From Tubiluchus corallicola (Eukaryota > Priapulida > Priapulimorpha > Priapulimorphida > Tubiluchidae), in NCBI GenBank assembly GCA_030141605.1, contig JAQGDQ010001680.1, positions 1 through 22,697 on the forward strand: a stretch of 22,697 nt of DNA, given 5' to 3'. A program made the position numbers and the translations under genes. Of this stretch, positions 1 to 10,986 are shown piece by piece. Under the pieces are notes generated by a model. It was not told the origin of the DNA and searched no databases. It worked only from the letters and a program-made list of their open reading frames with translations. The first letter of the stretch is position 1. Every line of letters starts with the position of its first letter.

Positions 1-785
1 GCACCCCACTGACTGCTCAAACATTTTAAGGAAACTGCGTGCATGCGTGAGCGCACGTGCGTGTTGTGTGCATGAACAAAACCCCCTCCCATTGACTGCT
101 CAAACATTTTAAGGAAACTGTGTGCATGCTTGAGCGCATGCGCGTGTTGTGTGCATGAGCAAAACCTCCTCCCATTGACTGAACAAACATTTTAAGGAAA
201 CTGTGTGCATGCGTGACCGCACGTGCGTGTTGTGTGCATGAGCAAAACCTCCTCCCATTGACTGCTCAAACATTTTATGGAAACTGCGTGCATGTGTGAG
301 CGCACGTGCGTGTTTGTGTGCATGAGCAAAACCTCCTCCCATTGACTGCTCAAACATTTTAAGGAAAATGTGTGCATGTGTGACCGCACGTGCGTGTTTG
401 TGTGTATGAGCAAAACCTCCTCCCATTGAATGCTCAAACATTTTACGGAAACTGCGTGCATGCGTGAGCGCACGTACATGTTTGTGTGCATGAGCAAAAC
501 CTCCTCCCATTGACTGCTCAAACATTTTAAGGAAACTGTGTGCATGCGTGAGCGCACGTGCGTGTTTGTGTGCATGAGCAAAACCTCCTCCCATTGCCTG
601 CTCAAACATTTTAAGCAAACTGTGTGCATGCGTGACCGCACGTGCGTGTTTGTGTGTATGAGCAAAACCTCCTCCCATCGACTGCTCAAACATTTTAAGG
701 AAACTGTGTGCATGCGTGAGCGCACGCGCGTGTTTGTGTGCGTGAGCAAAACCTCCTCCCATCGACTGCTCAAACATTTTAAGGG
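1..785. repeat. 83/84-bp minisatellite, about 9.5 units
   Basis: The motif GACTGCTCAAACATTTTAAG (with variants) recurs at 11, 94, 177, 260, 344, 428, 512, 596, 680 and 764. The first three spacings are 83 bp and all later ones are 84 bp. The difference is one T: TGTTGTG in early units, TGTTTGTG in later ones. Since 84 is 28 codons, the array is open in several frames on both strands, and those frames are by-products of the periodicity. Each unit carries a GC-rich alternating purine-pyrimidine stretch, usually with the palindrome GCACGTGC. The array is already under way at base 1, so its left edge lies outside the window. It ends abruptly near 785. Confidence 0.97.
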
Positions 786-2420
786 AACAACACAGCAAGA
801 CACAGGACTGTCCTTCACTTTTTCAAACATAAAAAAACACCATTTCTGAGTCAGAAGCACTAACAGCTTATTCAGAGCAAATTTACAATTATTTACTGAC
901 TTAGAAGCAGCAGGGAAGAGACGCACTACCTTTTCGTTTGAACACATCTGAAGACAGAATCCATGCTGAGTTGAAGTTATAGCAAAGATCATAAAAATAA
1001 CGTGATAATAGAGGTTTAGAATCGACAATTCAAAGCGCCACAAATACGACATCATCAATTCAGATAAACTGATGATGTTCATTGCACTTCTCTATTGATT
1101 CGATCTTAGTTACATTTATCACAACCAGGGTGAGATTGTAAGCTTTTGGGGTCCTAGGTTAATGAAATTATGCCCCCTCGCATGGAGCCACCCTCTAACT
1201 CATGAATATTTTTACTATAGCTATAGTTATATTTTAGCGTCATTTACATAGCTTGAAGCAAATGACATGCAACTTTTTAAAATAAACTGGATTACCTATC
1301 TTTTGTTTGTCAATAAAAACATTATTTACGAAATACCACTGTTAAAGCATAATCGGACCCAATGTAGGTCAAAACAACCTATTTTTCGACATATTGGAAG
1401 GAAACATATTATTTTTTGTCAAAAATGATTTACATGAAAGAATTATTACCACATAAACACAGTTTTGCGTTCGCGCCACTAGTTCTTCGCTTTGACATGC
1501 ATTTCGCCATTCGCTAGTTAGACGGGCACTAGTGCCTGCAATTCGCAAACTGATCGCACCAAAACAGGTGCTGTACCTGTCAGTTTAGACGTGTTAGTTT
1601 GTAACGAACTGCACACGCTCGATAGCTCATGCGCGAGCACAGCGGTAAATTTGAAATTTGAATTTTTATCTTAAAACTCACCTAGTTTTAGTGCAACACA
1701 CTGAATATCTTACAGTAGTGCTGCACTTTAATTTTTCTTTCGGCAAACACGCGCAACGCGCTCTGGGAATACTTCTGATGTTGAAAATTATGTTAGTTTG
1801 TGATGTCACCAATAATTGGTCTTGCCCGCCGTTAATTACCACATATTTCAACACAACAATAGTAAAAAACAGATACCTCTACCAAATATTATCAAAGCTT
1901 GGGGTGCTCTAGGCTGCAGTCTATACTAACCTATAGGATGGTCCGGCTCCGACCACGTTGTCTTTGTTTGAGTATTGTTTGTACGGATTTAGATAAAGTT
2001 TTATTATAGCCGATTAGTGGAATCATTGGAAATTCGATACCACGTCGTATCAGTTCGTTCAGATTAAAATTCTGTATAACGATTTCGGGTAATTTTCTTC
2101 ACATTTCCGTCATTTCGTTGAAAAATTTCAATTCAGAAACGTTATCAAGTTCAAATCTATCAACGTGATCACAATACAGTAGACACGCCATCATACAAAA
2201 GAAAATGTAAAAAATAAAGTACGCATTCTACGGAACAAGATGGTAAGTACAGCACGTCCAGCAAAGTATAAAGACAAAGTTTTAGGACAAGCAGAGAATA
2301 ACATACAGTTCATGTCAAACTTTAAGTTTTAAAATTTTTTAAATGTGTCAATGACCTAAAGCACAAGAAAACCCTGCATTTATATAAAGTGTAAAAAATT
2401 CTTCTTGAAATTTTATACGT
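786..2420. other. no recognisable gene
   Basis: AT-rich unique-looking sequence. A minus-strand frame from the minisatellite stays open to 1082, but I see no motif, domain or splice context supporting it. A plus-strand frame at 1658-1912 is hydrophobic and unrecognised. Around 1465-1640 there is a CpG-containing patch (repeated TTCGC and CACTAGT-type words) but no clear element ends. I cannot assign a function to this stretch. Confidence 0.6.
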
Positions 2421-2608
2421 AAGGAAAAGTCACAGAAAAAAGTCACAATTTTGGTTAGGAAGAAAGTCACAGGAAAAATGAATTTTGGCTAAGGTTATGG
2501 TTAGGGGTTAGCATTAAGAGTTAGGTTTAGGGTTATTTCTCTTCTCCTGTGACTTTCTTCTGTGGCTTTTTTGCCTGTTGCTTTTTTACCCGTGACTTTT
2601 TTCCTGGT
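2421..2608. repeat. imperfect fold-back repeat with TTAGGG-like loop
   Basis: The left arm (about 2421-2479) repeats AAGTCAC-type words three times and includes AGAAAGTCACAGGAAAAA. The right arm (about 2537-2608) carries the reverse complements, including TCCTGTGACTTTCT and CGTGACTTTTTTCCTGG. The loop (about 2486-2535) holds degenerate TTAGGG-like words such as GGTTAGGGGTTAG and TTTAGGGTTA. This could be a small fold-back transposon or a decayed palindromic repeat. No target duplication is evident. Confidence 0.7.
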
Positions 2609-2676
2609 TTTAAAACTTTTACAGTTTCAGGACTGTTTTTCAAACAACTACAGATAAGTTGATTTACAAGATGAGA

Positions 2677-2718
2677 TGCTCTTAAAGAGGTGCTCTTAAA
2701 GGGATGCTTTTAAAAAGA
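2677..2718. repeat. 14-bp tandem repeat, three copies
   Basis: TGCTCTTAAAG-type words start at 2677, 2691 and 2705, with exact 14-bp spacing. The third copy has diverged to TGCTTTTAAAA. This is a simple short tandem repeat with no evident function. Confidence 0.8.
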
Positions 2719-4450
2719 TGTTCACTCAATTGTTTCTCCGGCGTAATAATCATCATTATCATTTTCAACACAGATATAGGTTTATACTAAAATTTGTATA
2801 GAGGCGGATGACAAAGCCAAATAGGCCAATCGCAAACTAAAATAGATTAGTTACAAAATGATTAAACTCTTCATCAAACATTTCAGATTAAAATATCAAT
2901 GCGCGCTAGAATCCTCATCAGTGATGGATTACAGTAATCTAAAAAGATGAGCATCCCAGAAGCAAATGAAGAAGATTTGTGCGACAGAAAATTATATTAA
3001 GACATGGAAATGAAAACGTTCGACAATGAGTGTTATTGTGCAGAAATATTTGCGACTCATTATTTGGGGCAATAACTCTCTCCTGTGGACAAACCCGCGT
3101 GGAATGAATTTAAATATAATACAAGCTGTTTTTCATAAGTGTGGCCGCAGGCAGTCGGTGGTAAGACAGTGTTCCATTGTGATAGTAAACAATGCAAAGG
3201 AATTTCATGATTGCAGGTGATAGGGAAATGATTTGTATATTATATGCATGCGGAAATTACAAATATTAGAAACACATAATAAATAATCGAATGTTGATAT
3301 GAAGGGATAATTTTTTATGGCAAGAATAGATGCACTTGGTGAAAAATTCCACAGTAAATGAGAAGAAACAAAACTGAATGATTTCAGTTTCAAATCCGCG
3401 AGCATAACCTTTTTATTACTTCACTATTTCTGGTCAGTTTTGATGACAAAAAAGCCGTATGTTATCACAGTGTCGTGACGAAACATCACCTGAGTATGCC
3501 TGGTCCAGTGTGGTTTACTCTTGCGTGACTGAGCAGTTTGCCACAATTTTCACATTTTGGCAGTATAAGCAAACGAACTATAAACAACTCAGCCTTTCTG
3601 ACCCCGTACTGTTGTATGAGGCGATAACCCAGTGGCTCTGCCCTGCATTTTTTGTTTAGCTACTTTAGTTTAAGACGTATTCAATGTTATGATTCAATAC
3701 CTGATGCCTAACGTAATGATAAAATGAAGAAAAATCACCAATTCAAAAGAAGACATTTCAATATACCATTATATAGGCAAACTAAAGTTTTGTGGACATT
3801 TTCGCAAAAAAAGTATATCTATCCTGTACTGGTTGGGGAGCTAAGCGGCTTGAATGGGGCGACTAAATGTGTAAAAATTCAAAAAGCAGAAAACATCTTG
3901 CTAGCATGCCTCAGAAAGCCAGCAAAGCATTACAGAATTATCATAATAACTGTCAATAGAATGCAAAAATGTTTTCCTGTCTGTCAAAAATATAAACTTA
4001 TAGTGGGCGAATAATGTTACCTGTCACAAGATCTTACGCGCCAAAGAAAAGAGAAGTTGAACTCCAATTAGTGTCAGATTAGCATCCCACAATAAATATT
4101 GACCAGGTAAGAAAGGTAAGAATAATTTCCTTGTGAATAGATTTGTGTGTTTCTGTTTTGTGAAGCTGCAGGCGATGTTAGCGTTTGGGGTGTTGTCGAA
4201 AAGTCTAACAGGAACTGAGAGACAGTTTTATTGCACTGGTTTACTTTTATAATACAAATTACTGAGTAAACATCAAATTAGAATGTACGAACAGCATTAA
4301 AGGAGAAGTAACCTAAAAACTGGAAATTGATAACCAAAAAACTCTAGTAAAGATTCAGAACAAAATAAAGCGGATTTCAAAAACTTAAAATGTCATAACT
4401 AAGGCAGTAAAACCTGCTCTCATACTAAATCAGTATAACAAACACTGTCA
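2719..4450. other. no recognisable gene
   Basis: AT-rich sequence with three short open frames on the plus strand: 3026-3220, 3459-3659 and 3724-4014 (96 codons, Lys-rich, no recognised motif). None has a convincing start context together with splice sites. A tandem GGTAAG pair near 4106-4119 resembles 5' splice sites but has no supported exon before it. Confidence 0.55.
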
Positions 4451-4595
4451 GTGCGTTACTTTAAACGTGGCGGCCATTTTTATTTCAAGATGGCAACCAT
4501 GTTAATTTCAATACCCAAACGAAAAAAAACAGTGACGTTTACAATTATCGTATTTCAGGCACTGCTTTCTGTCTGCTTTGAAACTATAAACAACC
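4451..4595 (+). other. short host open frame interrupted by a transposon
   Basis: An ATG at 4490 sits in a strong start context (CAAGATGGC) and opens a frame of about 35 codons. The encoded peptide is basic, then hydrophobic (residues near 15-32). The frame then runs into the hAT-type element beginning at 4596. A CpG-containing GGCGGCCATTTT box lies just upstream. The host part could be an initiating exon broken by the insertion or a chance frame. No protein family is recognised. Confidence 0.2.
4588..4595. repeat. left target-site duplication of hAT copy A
   Basis: AAACAACC occurs immediately before CAGGG and again at 5201-5208 immediately after CCCTG. It is a perfect 8-bp match. Confidence 0.9.
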
Positions 4596-5200
<605 letters not shown>

Positions 5201-5208
5201 AAACAACC
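5201..5208. repeat. right target-site duplication of hAT copy A
   Basis: AAACAACC follows the right terminal CCCTG of the element and matches 4588-4595 exactly. Confidence 0.9.
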
Positions 5209-6222
5209 TGTCTGGTACATATTATGAACATTTCGAAATAATGATTTCTTGATTACTCCTGTAGTTCTACTTTTTATGTACCAACACCACCATCATCGCA
5301 ATTAAAAAGTAAAAAGTAGAATGTGGTTTATTCATTTGGTAGTCTGCAGAATTGGAAAACGTTTGGAGGTTATAATTAAACGCATAACAGAAATTCCTCA
5401 AACCTCAACAGCGACAAGTGATAATTCAAATTTAAATAATACACGAGCAATTAGTATGCGCACAATAATCCATTCCTATACAAGTGTCAATGGTCAAGCA
5501 CTGGATTCATTTCACTTGAACTTTCAGTGTGTCTTCTCCATACAATACCTTGAAAAGTTGATTATGAAATTGCTAATAGAAACCGGTTGAAATCGTTGCG
5601 TGAGAAAGTTCCTGACATAAACGTGGAAATGATAGCATGTAATCTCATTTTGATATCAATTAATTACCGTCTTATAAGGTATAATTGGTTTTCGATTTGG
5701 TAAGTGTATGTTTCACATACGCACTGTGGCCTTCTGAGTATAAACGAATTACTATAATAGTGAAAGAATTTCACTATACATACAGTCATTATCTGTAACA
5801 ACATTAGTTAACAATGAAACATATTAAACCTATAACATGAAATTGCACTTGTTATAATATGTTTTAGTTCCACTGATTAGCAGTTATACATTTAAGTCGA
5901 GGTCAGGCAAATTACAGTTATGCATTATGAAATGACAGTCGTGCACATAGACCTATATCGCCATAGATGGTTGATTTGATAAGTGAAAAGCTGTGCAAAT
6001 TTGGGGCAGCTTATTGTACCATACACATGCCTCAACTTCAAATTGAAGATGGACGCGCACTCTAACTTATGAAAATTATAGTATCAAACGGAGCTCGACT
6101 TCATCCGAATAGATGGAACCTTGGGTGTGGTTTCTAAGGTCAAATGTTAATATACATATCTCTATCGGACGAGCTAACAATCCTTCCTTAAATGCCTTGT
6201 GGTGCTTAAATGTTTCTATTTA
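5209..6222. other. no recognisable gene
   Basis: AT-rich sequence. An 89-codon open frame at 5321-5590 (+) has no recognised motif, promoter or splice context. A small hairpin (GTATG/CATAC arms) lies near 5704-5726. Nothing else can be assigned. Confidence 0.6.
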
Positions 6223-6228
6223 ACTTAC

Positions 6229-6286
6229 CATTTACAAGAACAAGAGAGGCTGAAGCGTCCATGGTATCAACAAACATAAGAAACAT
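6229..6286 (-). CDS. candidate first coding exon, product unknown
   Basis: On the minus strand an ATG at 6286 (context CGCCATGT) opens 19 codons plus one base. The frame is hydrophobic at the start (MFLMFV) and runs into a consensus 5' splice site G|GTAAGT, with the intron starting at 6228. The region behind it (6287-6660) is relatively CpG-rich and would be 5' UTR or promoter. It includes an 80-codon minus frame at 6310-6552 that is not recognised. No following exon was found at lower coordinates. A start codon near a donor site can arise by chance, so confidence is low. Confidence 0.22.
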
Positions 6287-6659
6287 GGCGATACAGCAGC
6301 CTACAGATTTCACATCACATCACCGTCAATGCCCACCATACAGCATGTCACTTCTGTACTGAAGTTTGACATTTCTTTCAGTACAGCTCGACCACAGAGA
6401 GAGAAAACGTATAATTTTAAATGTTCACACGCAACACTGAAGTCCAGACAAATTGAATAAATGCACAAAGAAACAAACCAGCCAAAGGCAAGTACGATTT
6501 TTTCAGCAACTTCCGTGGCCCAACTTTCTCCAAGTCTGAGCGCTTCCGTCAAGAAGAGACGGTTTAATTGCCGCCTTCAGTTTTCAAAGTTGTCAACGAG
6601 GCTTGAGGAGACGGAAATGGCGACGGTTTGTGGTCGTTCTGCACATGCAGTGCGATGAT

Positions 6660-7210
6660 TTCAGAAAAATGCTCGTAAACAAGAACTAGAATGAAGAAAA
6701 GTTGGTCTTATGGAAGCATGAGTGTCAAGTATAGGTTATGGTCTAGATACAACTGCATTTGCTTCTTGTGAAGTTTGTAAATAAACACTAGGAGGTTGAT
6801 AAAGTCGCGTAAAATACATCAGCAAACACAGATCGAACAGCATGAAACAATCGCGAGATTGATTTCCTAATGAAAGGAATTCCTATGAGATCGCAACTGA
6901 GCAAACAGACTTTGTTGTTATAAGTCAAGAATTTTGTTAAGAAGTCGGACGTAATTCTCTTCAGTGAATAATCAATTCGTTGTGTTTAGGAGCCATGCGT
7001 CTAATTAATCAGATGTTAATATGGCAGTTAAGAATTGGGCTAAACCCTTCGTGGTAGCTTGTGTCACATTTGATGTTTTTGTACTCAGAATCATCAGAAT
7101 CCCGCTTTTCTAGAACTAATGGTGATTTACAAAAGTACTTATTCTTATCTACTAAGGTTATTAATATTGTGCGCCTAGTGCTAGGTTTTCTTTTGGAAGT
7201 AACTTGCAAA
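6660..7210. other. no recognisable gene
   Basis: AT-rich sequence with overlapping short open frames on both strands (7009-7209 minus, 7061-7243 plus). No domain, promoter or splice structure can be supported. Confidence 0.6.
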
Positions 7211-7260
7211 CATAATGTTACAGGTCCAATTAATGTTACATAATGTTACAGGTCCAATTA
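7211..7260. repeat. 28-bp tandem duplication
   Basis: CATAATGTTACAGGTCCAAT starts at 7211 and again at 7239. The two copies are identical over about 22 bp, which indicates a recent slip duplication. Confidence 0.9.
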
Positions 7261-8639
7261 AAGACGGCTAGCAAGATGGTTCCCAGTCCAAAGGTACGTA
7301 TTTCTGAACTAAAGGAAAGCTAAAAATTTATGTTTATTAAACAGCAATGTTGCAGGTACAAATGTTTTGGTCCATTACCCCTTCCCAAGGTAGTATATGC
7401 ATTAGAAGCCACAATATATTAGACTGTAGTTCAACAAGCTAGACTACTTTTTCTACTCTGACATTGTATAGGTGGAACTTGTTATGTACACACGTCTTTG
7501 TTACATTTAAAAATTTGACTTATAGTTATACTGCTACGTTTTACTGACATTCTGGCTTTTTCTTGACTCAATATTGGACCAACAATGTATGTATGCATTT
7601 TAGCTTTTTAGTGTAACGTAGTAATCTTTAGCACTTATTTTCTAGCACTTATTTCAGTAGATTTGTAGGTGTAGTAATTGTAGACTACAGAAAATTTGTA
7701 TTTTTGCAGAATAAACTAACATAGATTTGGGAACGCAACTTTGGTTTGAGCGTATACATTACACAGCAAGAAAAAGTTGTACATTTCTAATTCTTTTTTA
7801 ATTTTCAGATTAGGCAAATTTAAGGTGTCCTAGATGGTAATGTGTCAGTATTAATTAATCAATTATGCATGAACACAAAGTTGTAAACCCTTAATTTAAT
7901 CTACCTAGTACACATGTTTTGGATAAAACTCAACGTAAATGAGGCAACACCCAACATACAGTGTAATCGTACACGGAGGATCAGCCCACACAATATATGT
8001 CGCGATGCATAATTTTCCAGCTCTTTGGGAACACAAAGGTCGCCTTGTTCGTCTAAAACTCACTTCCAAGAAGATTCCAGACTAGACAAAGCGGAGCCAA
8101 GACGGCGAGGCCCTCAGCACAATTGGACCATTTTCTGTTCGACTTTGAAAGATTGCCACTTTTGCCAGGGAAGGCGTAGCGCAAGCTTGAACGTAGGAGT
8201 TAAGGAATGCAGAGCATAATGAAGCGTGATTATCAGTAATTACGGGAAGGATATTGACTCTTAATGTACTCGCCTTTTTCCAGGATAATAGTTTATTTTC
8301 CTGTCATCTTATCAACTTCCACACTGATGGATTTTCGAAAGTTGAGTATGGAAGTGCAAGCAACATTGGCTAAGTTCTGGGTAAGACTAATTATCAATTC
8401 TTCAAGATGGAGCGAATTCAACTTGAACGTAAAATCACCAGTTAACAACTTTAGTTCATTGACATATCTGCAAGATTTGAAGTTATGACTCCAAAAGTCA
8501 AATTTCCTTGAATTATAAACTATCCTAAAATCTTAATAATTATCTTCAATGAGATCAAGATTCGAGCAAATTCTAATACATCTACTGATTAAATAAAAGC
8601 TTAATGTACATCCAGAAAGGGAACAACCGTCGTAGCAGC
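7261..8639. other. no recognisable gene
   Basis: A short frame MVPSPK at 7275 followed by GTACGT resembles a tiny first exon but is too short to support. A patch at 8025-8219 is less AT-rich and open for 64 codons, with no recognised motif. The rest is AT-rich and featureless to reading by eye. Confidence 0.55.
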
Positions 8640-9230
8640 ATTGGCGACAGCAACAGCAACACCATCAACTCGCAAGTCATCAACACCAACAGTACAAGCA
8701 GCACGAACACGAACAACAACACCAATACCGCCAGCAACACTAACAACAACATTAACAACAATACCATCAACTCCCAACTCATCAACACCAACAGTACAAA
8801 CAACACGAACACCAACACCAATACCGCCAGCAACACTAACAATGACATTAACAACAATACCATCAACTCCCAACTCATCAACACCAACAGTACAAACAAC
8901 ACGAACACCAACACCAATACCGCCAGCAACACTAACAATGACATTAACAGCAACACCACCAACTCCCAAGTCATCAACACCAACACAGTATAAACAGCAC
9001 GAAAGGAAACACGAACAACAACACCAATACCGCCAGCAACACTAACAACGACATTAACAACAACACCATCAACTCCCAAGTCACCAACACCAACAGTACA
9101 AACAGCACGAACACGAACACTAACAACGACATTAACAGCAACACCATCAACGCCAAAGTCATCAACACCAACAGCACAAACAACACGAACACAAACAACG
9201 ACACCAATAATGGGACACCAACGATGACAA
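8640..9230. repeat. 96-bp minisatellite with CAA-type 3-bp substructure
   Basis: The word ATACCGCCAGCAACACTAAC recurs with its ACCG at 8727, 8823, 8919 and 9029, giving spacings of 96, 96 and 110 bp. A further partial unit, about 9112-9200, lacks the ACCG block. Units are made of ACA/CAA/CCA triplets, and 96 is 32 codons. One plus frame therefore reads as Asn/Thr-rich, another as Thr/Pro-rich, and minus frames as Val/Gly- or Leu/Val-rich. Openness in so many frames follows from the composition and is not evidence of a gene. A plus frame at 8604-8993 would give a 129-residue Asn/Thr-rich protein, but with no recognisable domain. Confidence 0.93.
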
Positions 9231-10577
9231 CAAAGGACGGTAATAGCAATAAAATTAACTACAAGTTTGTTGTTTCGTATTACCGTCTGTTTTTTCTTAT
9301 TTTGACAAATCTGTTTAGTTTTTAACACTGATACCAAGTTAACAACATGTGTGAAATTTGCATGCAAGCAATGAAATAGAATACAAAGAACATGTTGTGC
9401 ACAGACAAAGGGTGTTAGGGAGTGGAATTAGAAACTTCTTATTGCACTATGCGCATAGAAAGGCGTTTACTTTTAATAACACTTAATCATCACATTGTAG
9501 AAGATGTGATAAACCGCTATTGTATGGTGCAACATTTCAAACTTTTAGTTGAAGAAACTCAAATTTTTGAATAAAGCTAGCACCGCACAGCATGTTTTAG
9601 TCTAAGATAAACTTTATGATCAAATGCAAGTAGCGGACATAAGTGACCCCTAAGACACTTTTATGAATTCCATCTAATGGCAAAGTTACGCAACTAGCGA
9701 GATGGACTTAGAGGACAAGAAAAGGGGTACCTGAAGTAGGTTTCAGAAAAATCACCTTAAAAAATTATATTACTTTATAGCAATTTTATGCATATATCGT
9801 ACTCGCATTGCAAAGAATTTTTGTTTGTTTTCATTTTAAATTTCCCGTAACACTGTTCCGACGGCGCCATTACATGACGTCACTTACGTAAACGTAAATC
9901 AGGGGAAGAAAAGTACATGTTAAACTATGTGGCAAAAAACTTTCCATGCAAAATTATATTACTTAGCACTTTCGCTTTACCTGCGTGAAAGACTTATGTA
10001 ACTAGAAAAAATGATTAGTTATTTAAAATGCTTTCACCAATTGGTAAAATGTTGCTGACTCGCCCTCCAGGGTGCACCACTCACTAACCAAAAACGTATT
10101 TTTAATCTTATTGACAAGATACGGTAATTTTAAATTTTATTTAGTTAGTGACGTGTGTGCTACAAATGGCCTGATTATTTTTTCAAGCTTTACAGAATGT
10201 TATTTTAACTTGTTTCAAATGACATATGGCTGCGTCTAACGGGTATCGCGGGAGTTTAAATTTACATGTTTTATACAGCGTTATTGCCGACGCAAGTCTA
10301 ATATGCAAAAAAGTAGTATGTAAGTGGTATAAAATTTCAAGACGAATTGTTTAAGCTTTATGTAAGTGGAGTGTTTTCTTGTGCTTTAACGTGAATACGG
10401 TTTACGACAGTGTCTTAGAAGTGTCGTAAGACAATGCACTTAAATGCATAAAGTTACGACGCGTACATGAATGTGGTCCCAGTATTGTAAGTGTTTTTAA
10501 ATAAAAGTTCAGTGTAGATATTTTGCAGCAAATGGTAAAACAAATATTTCGAGAGAATGAGAAGAAAGGTAACTATA
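9231..10577. other. no recognisable gene
   Basis: AT-rich sequence. A full palindromic cAMP-response-type site TGACGTCA lies at 9875-9882 within a small CpG patch. A short hairpin (TGTCTTA/TAAGACA) lies near 10411-10433. No open frame of note is present. Confidence 0.6.
9875..9882. promoter_or_regulatory. CRE-like palindrome TGACGTCA
   Basis: A perfect match to the consensus bound by CREB/ATF bZIP factors, set in a CpG-containing patch (GACGGCGCC just upstream). No start site or exon is seen nearby, so a role as promoter or enhancer is only possible. Confidence 0.25.
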
Positions 10578-10585
10578 CCAACATC

Positions 10586-10826
10586 CAGGGCCTATTTCAG
10601 CCTAAGCGAGGCCCGGGGAAGTGGGGGGGGGGGAACGTGGGGGGCGGGAGCCATCATGCTTGGCGCTCAGAAAATTTTTGAACTGCTAGAACGTCGGAGA
10701 AGCATTTTCGAAGAGAAAATATGTAGTTATACAGTTGTTAAAGGAAAGAACAATTGAAAGAAAAACTGCTTTATTCTCAAGACCAGTCCTTAATACTTGT
10801 CAATACTGGCAAACGGCACGCGTGCG

Positions 10827-10886
<60 letters not shown>

Positions 10887-10986
10887 GCAGTATGTTTGCA
10901 TAAAGCAAAAAAATGTTACCTTGGCATGAGGCCCCCCTGGAGGGTGAGGCCCCGAAAAAGTATCCCCCCCCATGAAATAGGCCCTG
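10586..10986 (+). mobile_element. non-autonomous hAT-type element (MITE), copy B
   Basis: Starts CAGGGCCTATTTCA at 10586 and ends TGAAATAGGCCCTG at 10986, so the terminal inverted repeats match perfectly over 14 bp. The flanks are CCAACATC (10578-10585) and CTAACATC (10987-10994), an 8-bp target duplication with one mismatch. The 401-bp element shares a core of about 150 bp (around 10668-10817) with copy A at near identity. It differs in its GC-rich ends, in an extra GGCACGCGTGCGGC segment and in a much shorter GA tract. No transposase is encoded. A short frame conserved in both copies (IFELLERRRSIFEEKI) is most likely a by-product of recent shared descent. Confidence 0.93.
10829..10883. repeat. 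(GA)n microsatellite inside hAT copy B
   Basis: About 27 GA repeats, at the position equivalent to the CT tract of copy A. This shows that the dinucleotide tract is part of the element itself. Confidence 0.97.

Noticed and set aside
1-785. CRISPR-like array
   Set aside because: Units are contiguous near-identical 83/84-bp repeats without unique spacers, in an animal genome.
109-1082. Long minus-strand frames of 229 and 296 codons and a plus frame of 103 codons over the minisatellite
   Set aside because: They exist because the 84-bp unit is a multiple of three. They are repetitive in several frames at once and the unique extension to 1082 shows no recognisable protein.
2236-2248. CAAGATG followed at once by GTAAGT, like a first exon ending at the start codon
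   Set aside because: Nine-base coincidences of this sort are expected occasionally in 22 kb on two strands. There is no promoter patch or next exon.
7264-7298. GCAAGATGG start with six codons (MVPSPK) followed by GTACGT
   Set aside because: Too short to test, and it sits beside a slip duplication with no other support.
8582-9367. 261-codon minus-strand Leu/Val-rich frame, membrane-protein-like at first sight
   Set aside because: It is the reverse strand of a CAA/ACC triplet minisatellite, where hydrophobic codons arise automatically. There is no unique domain or splice context.
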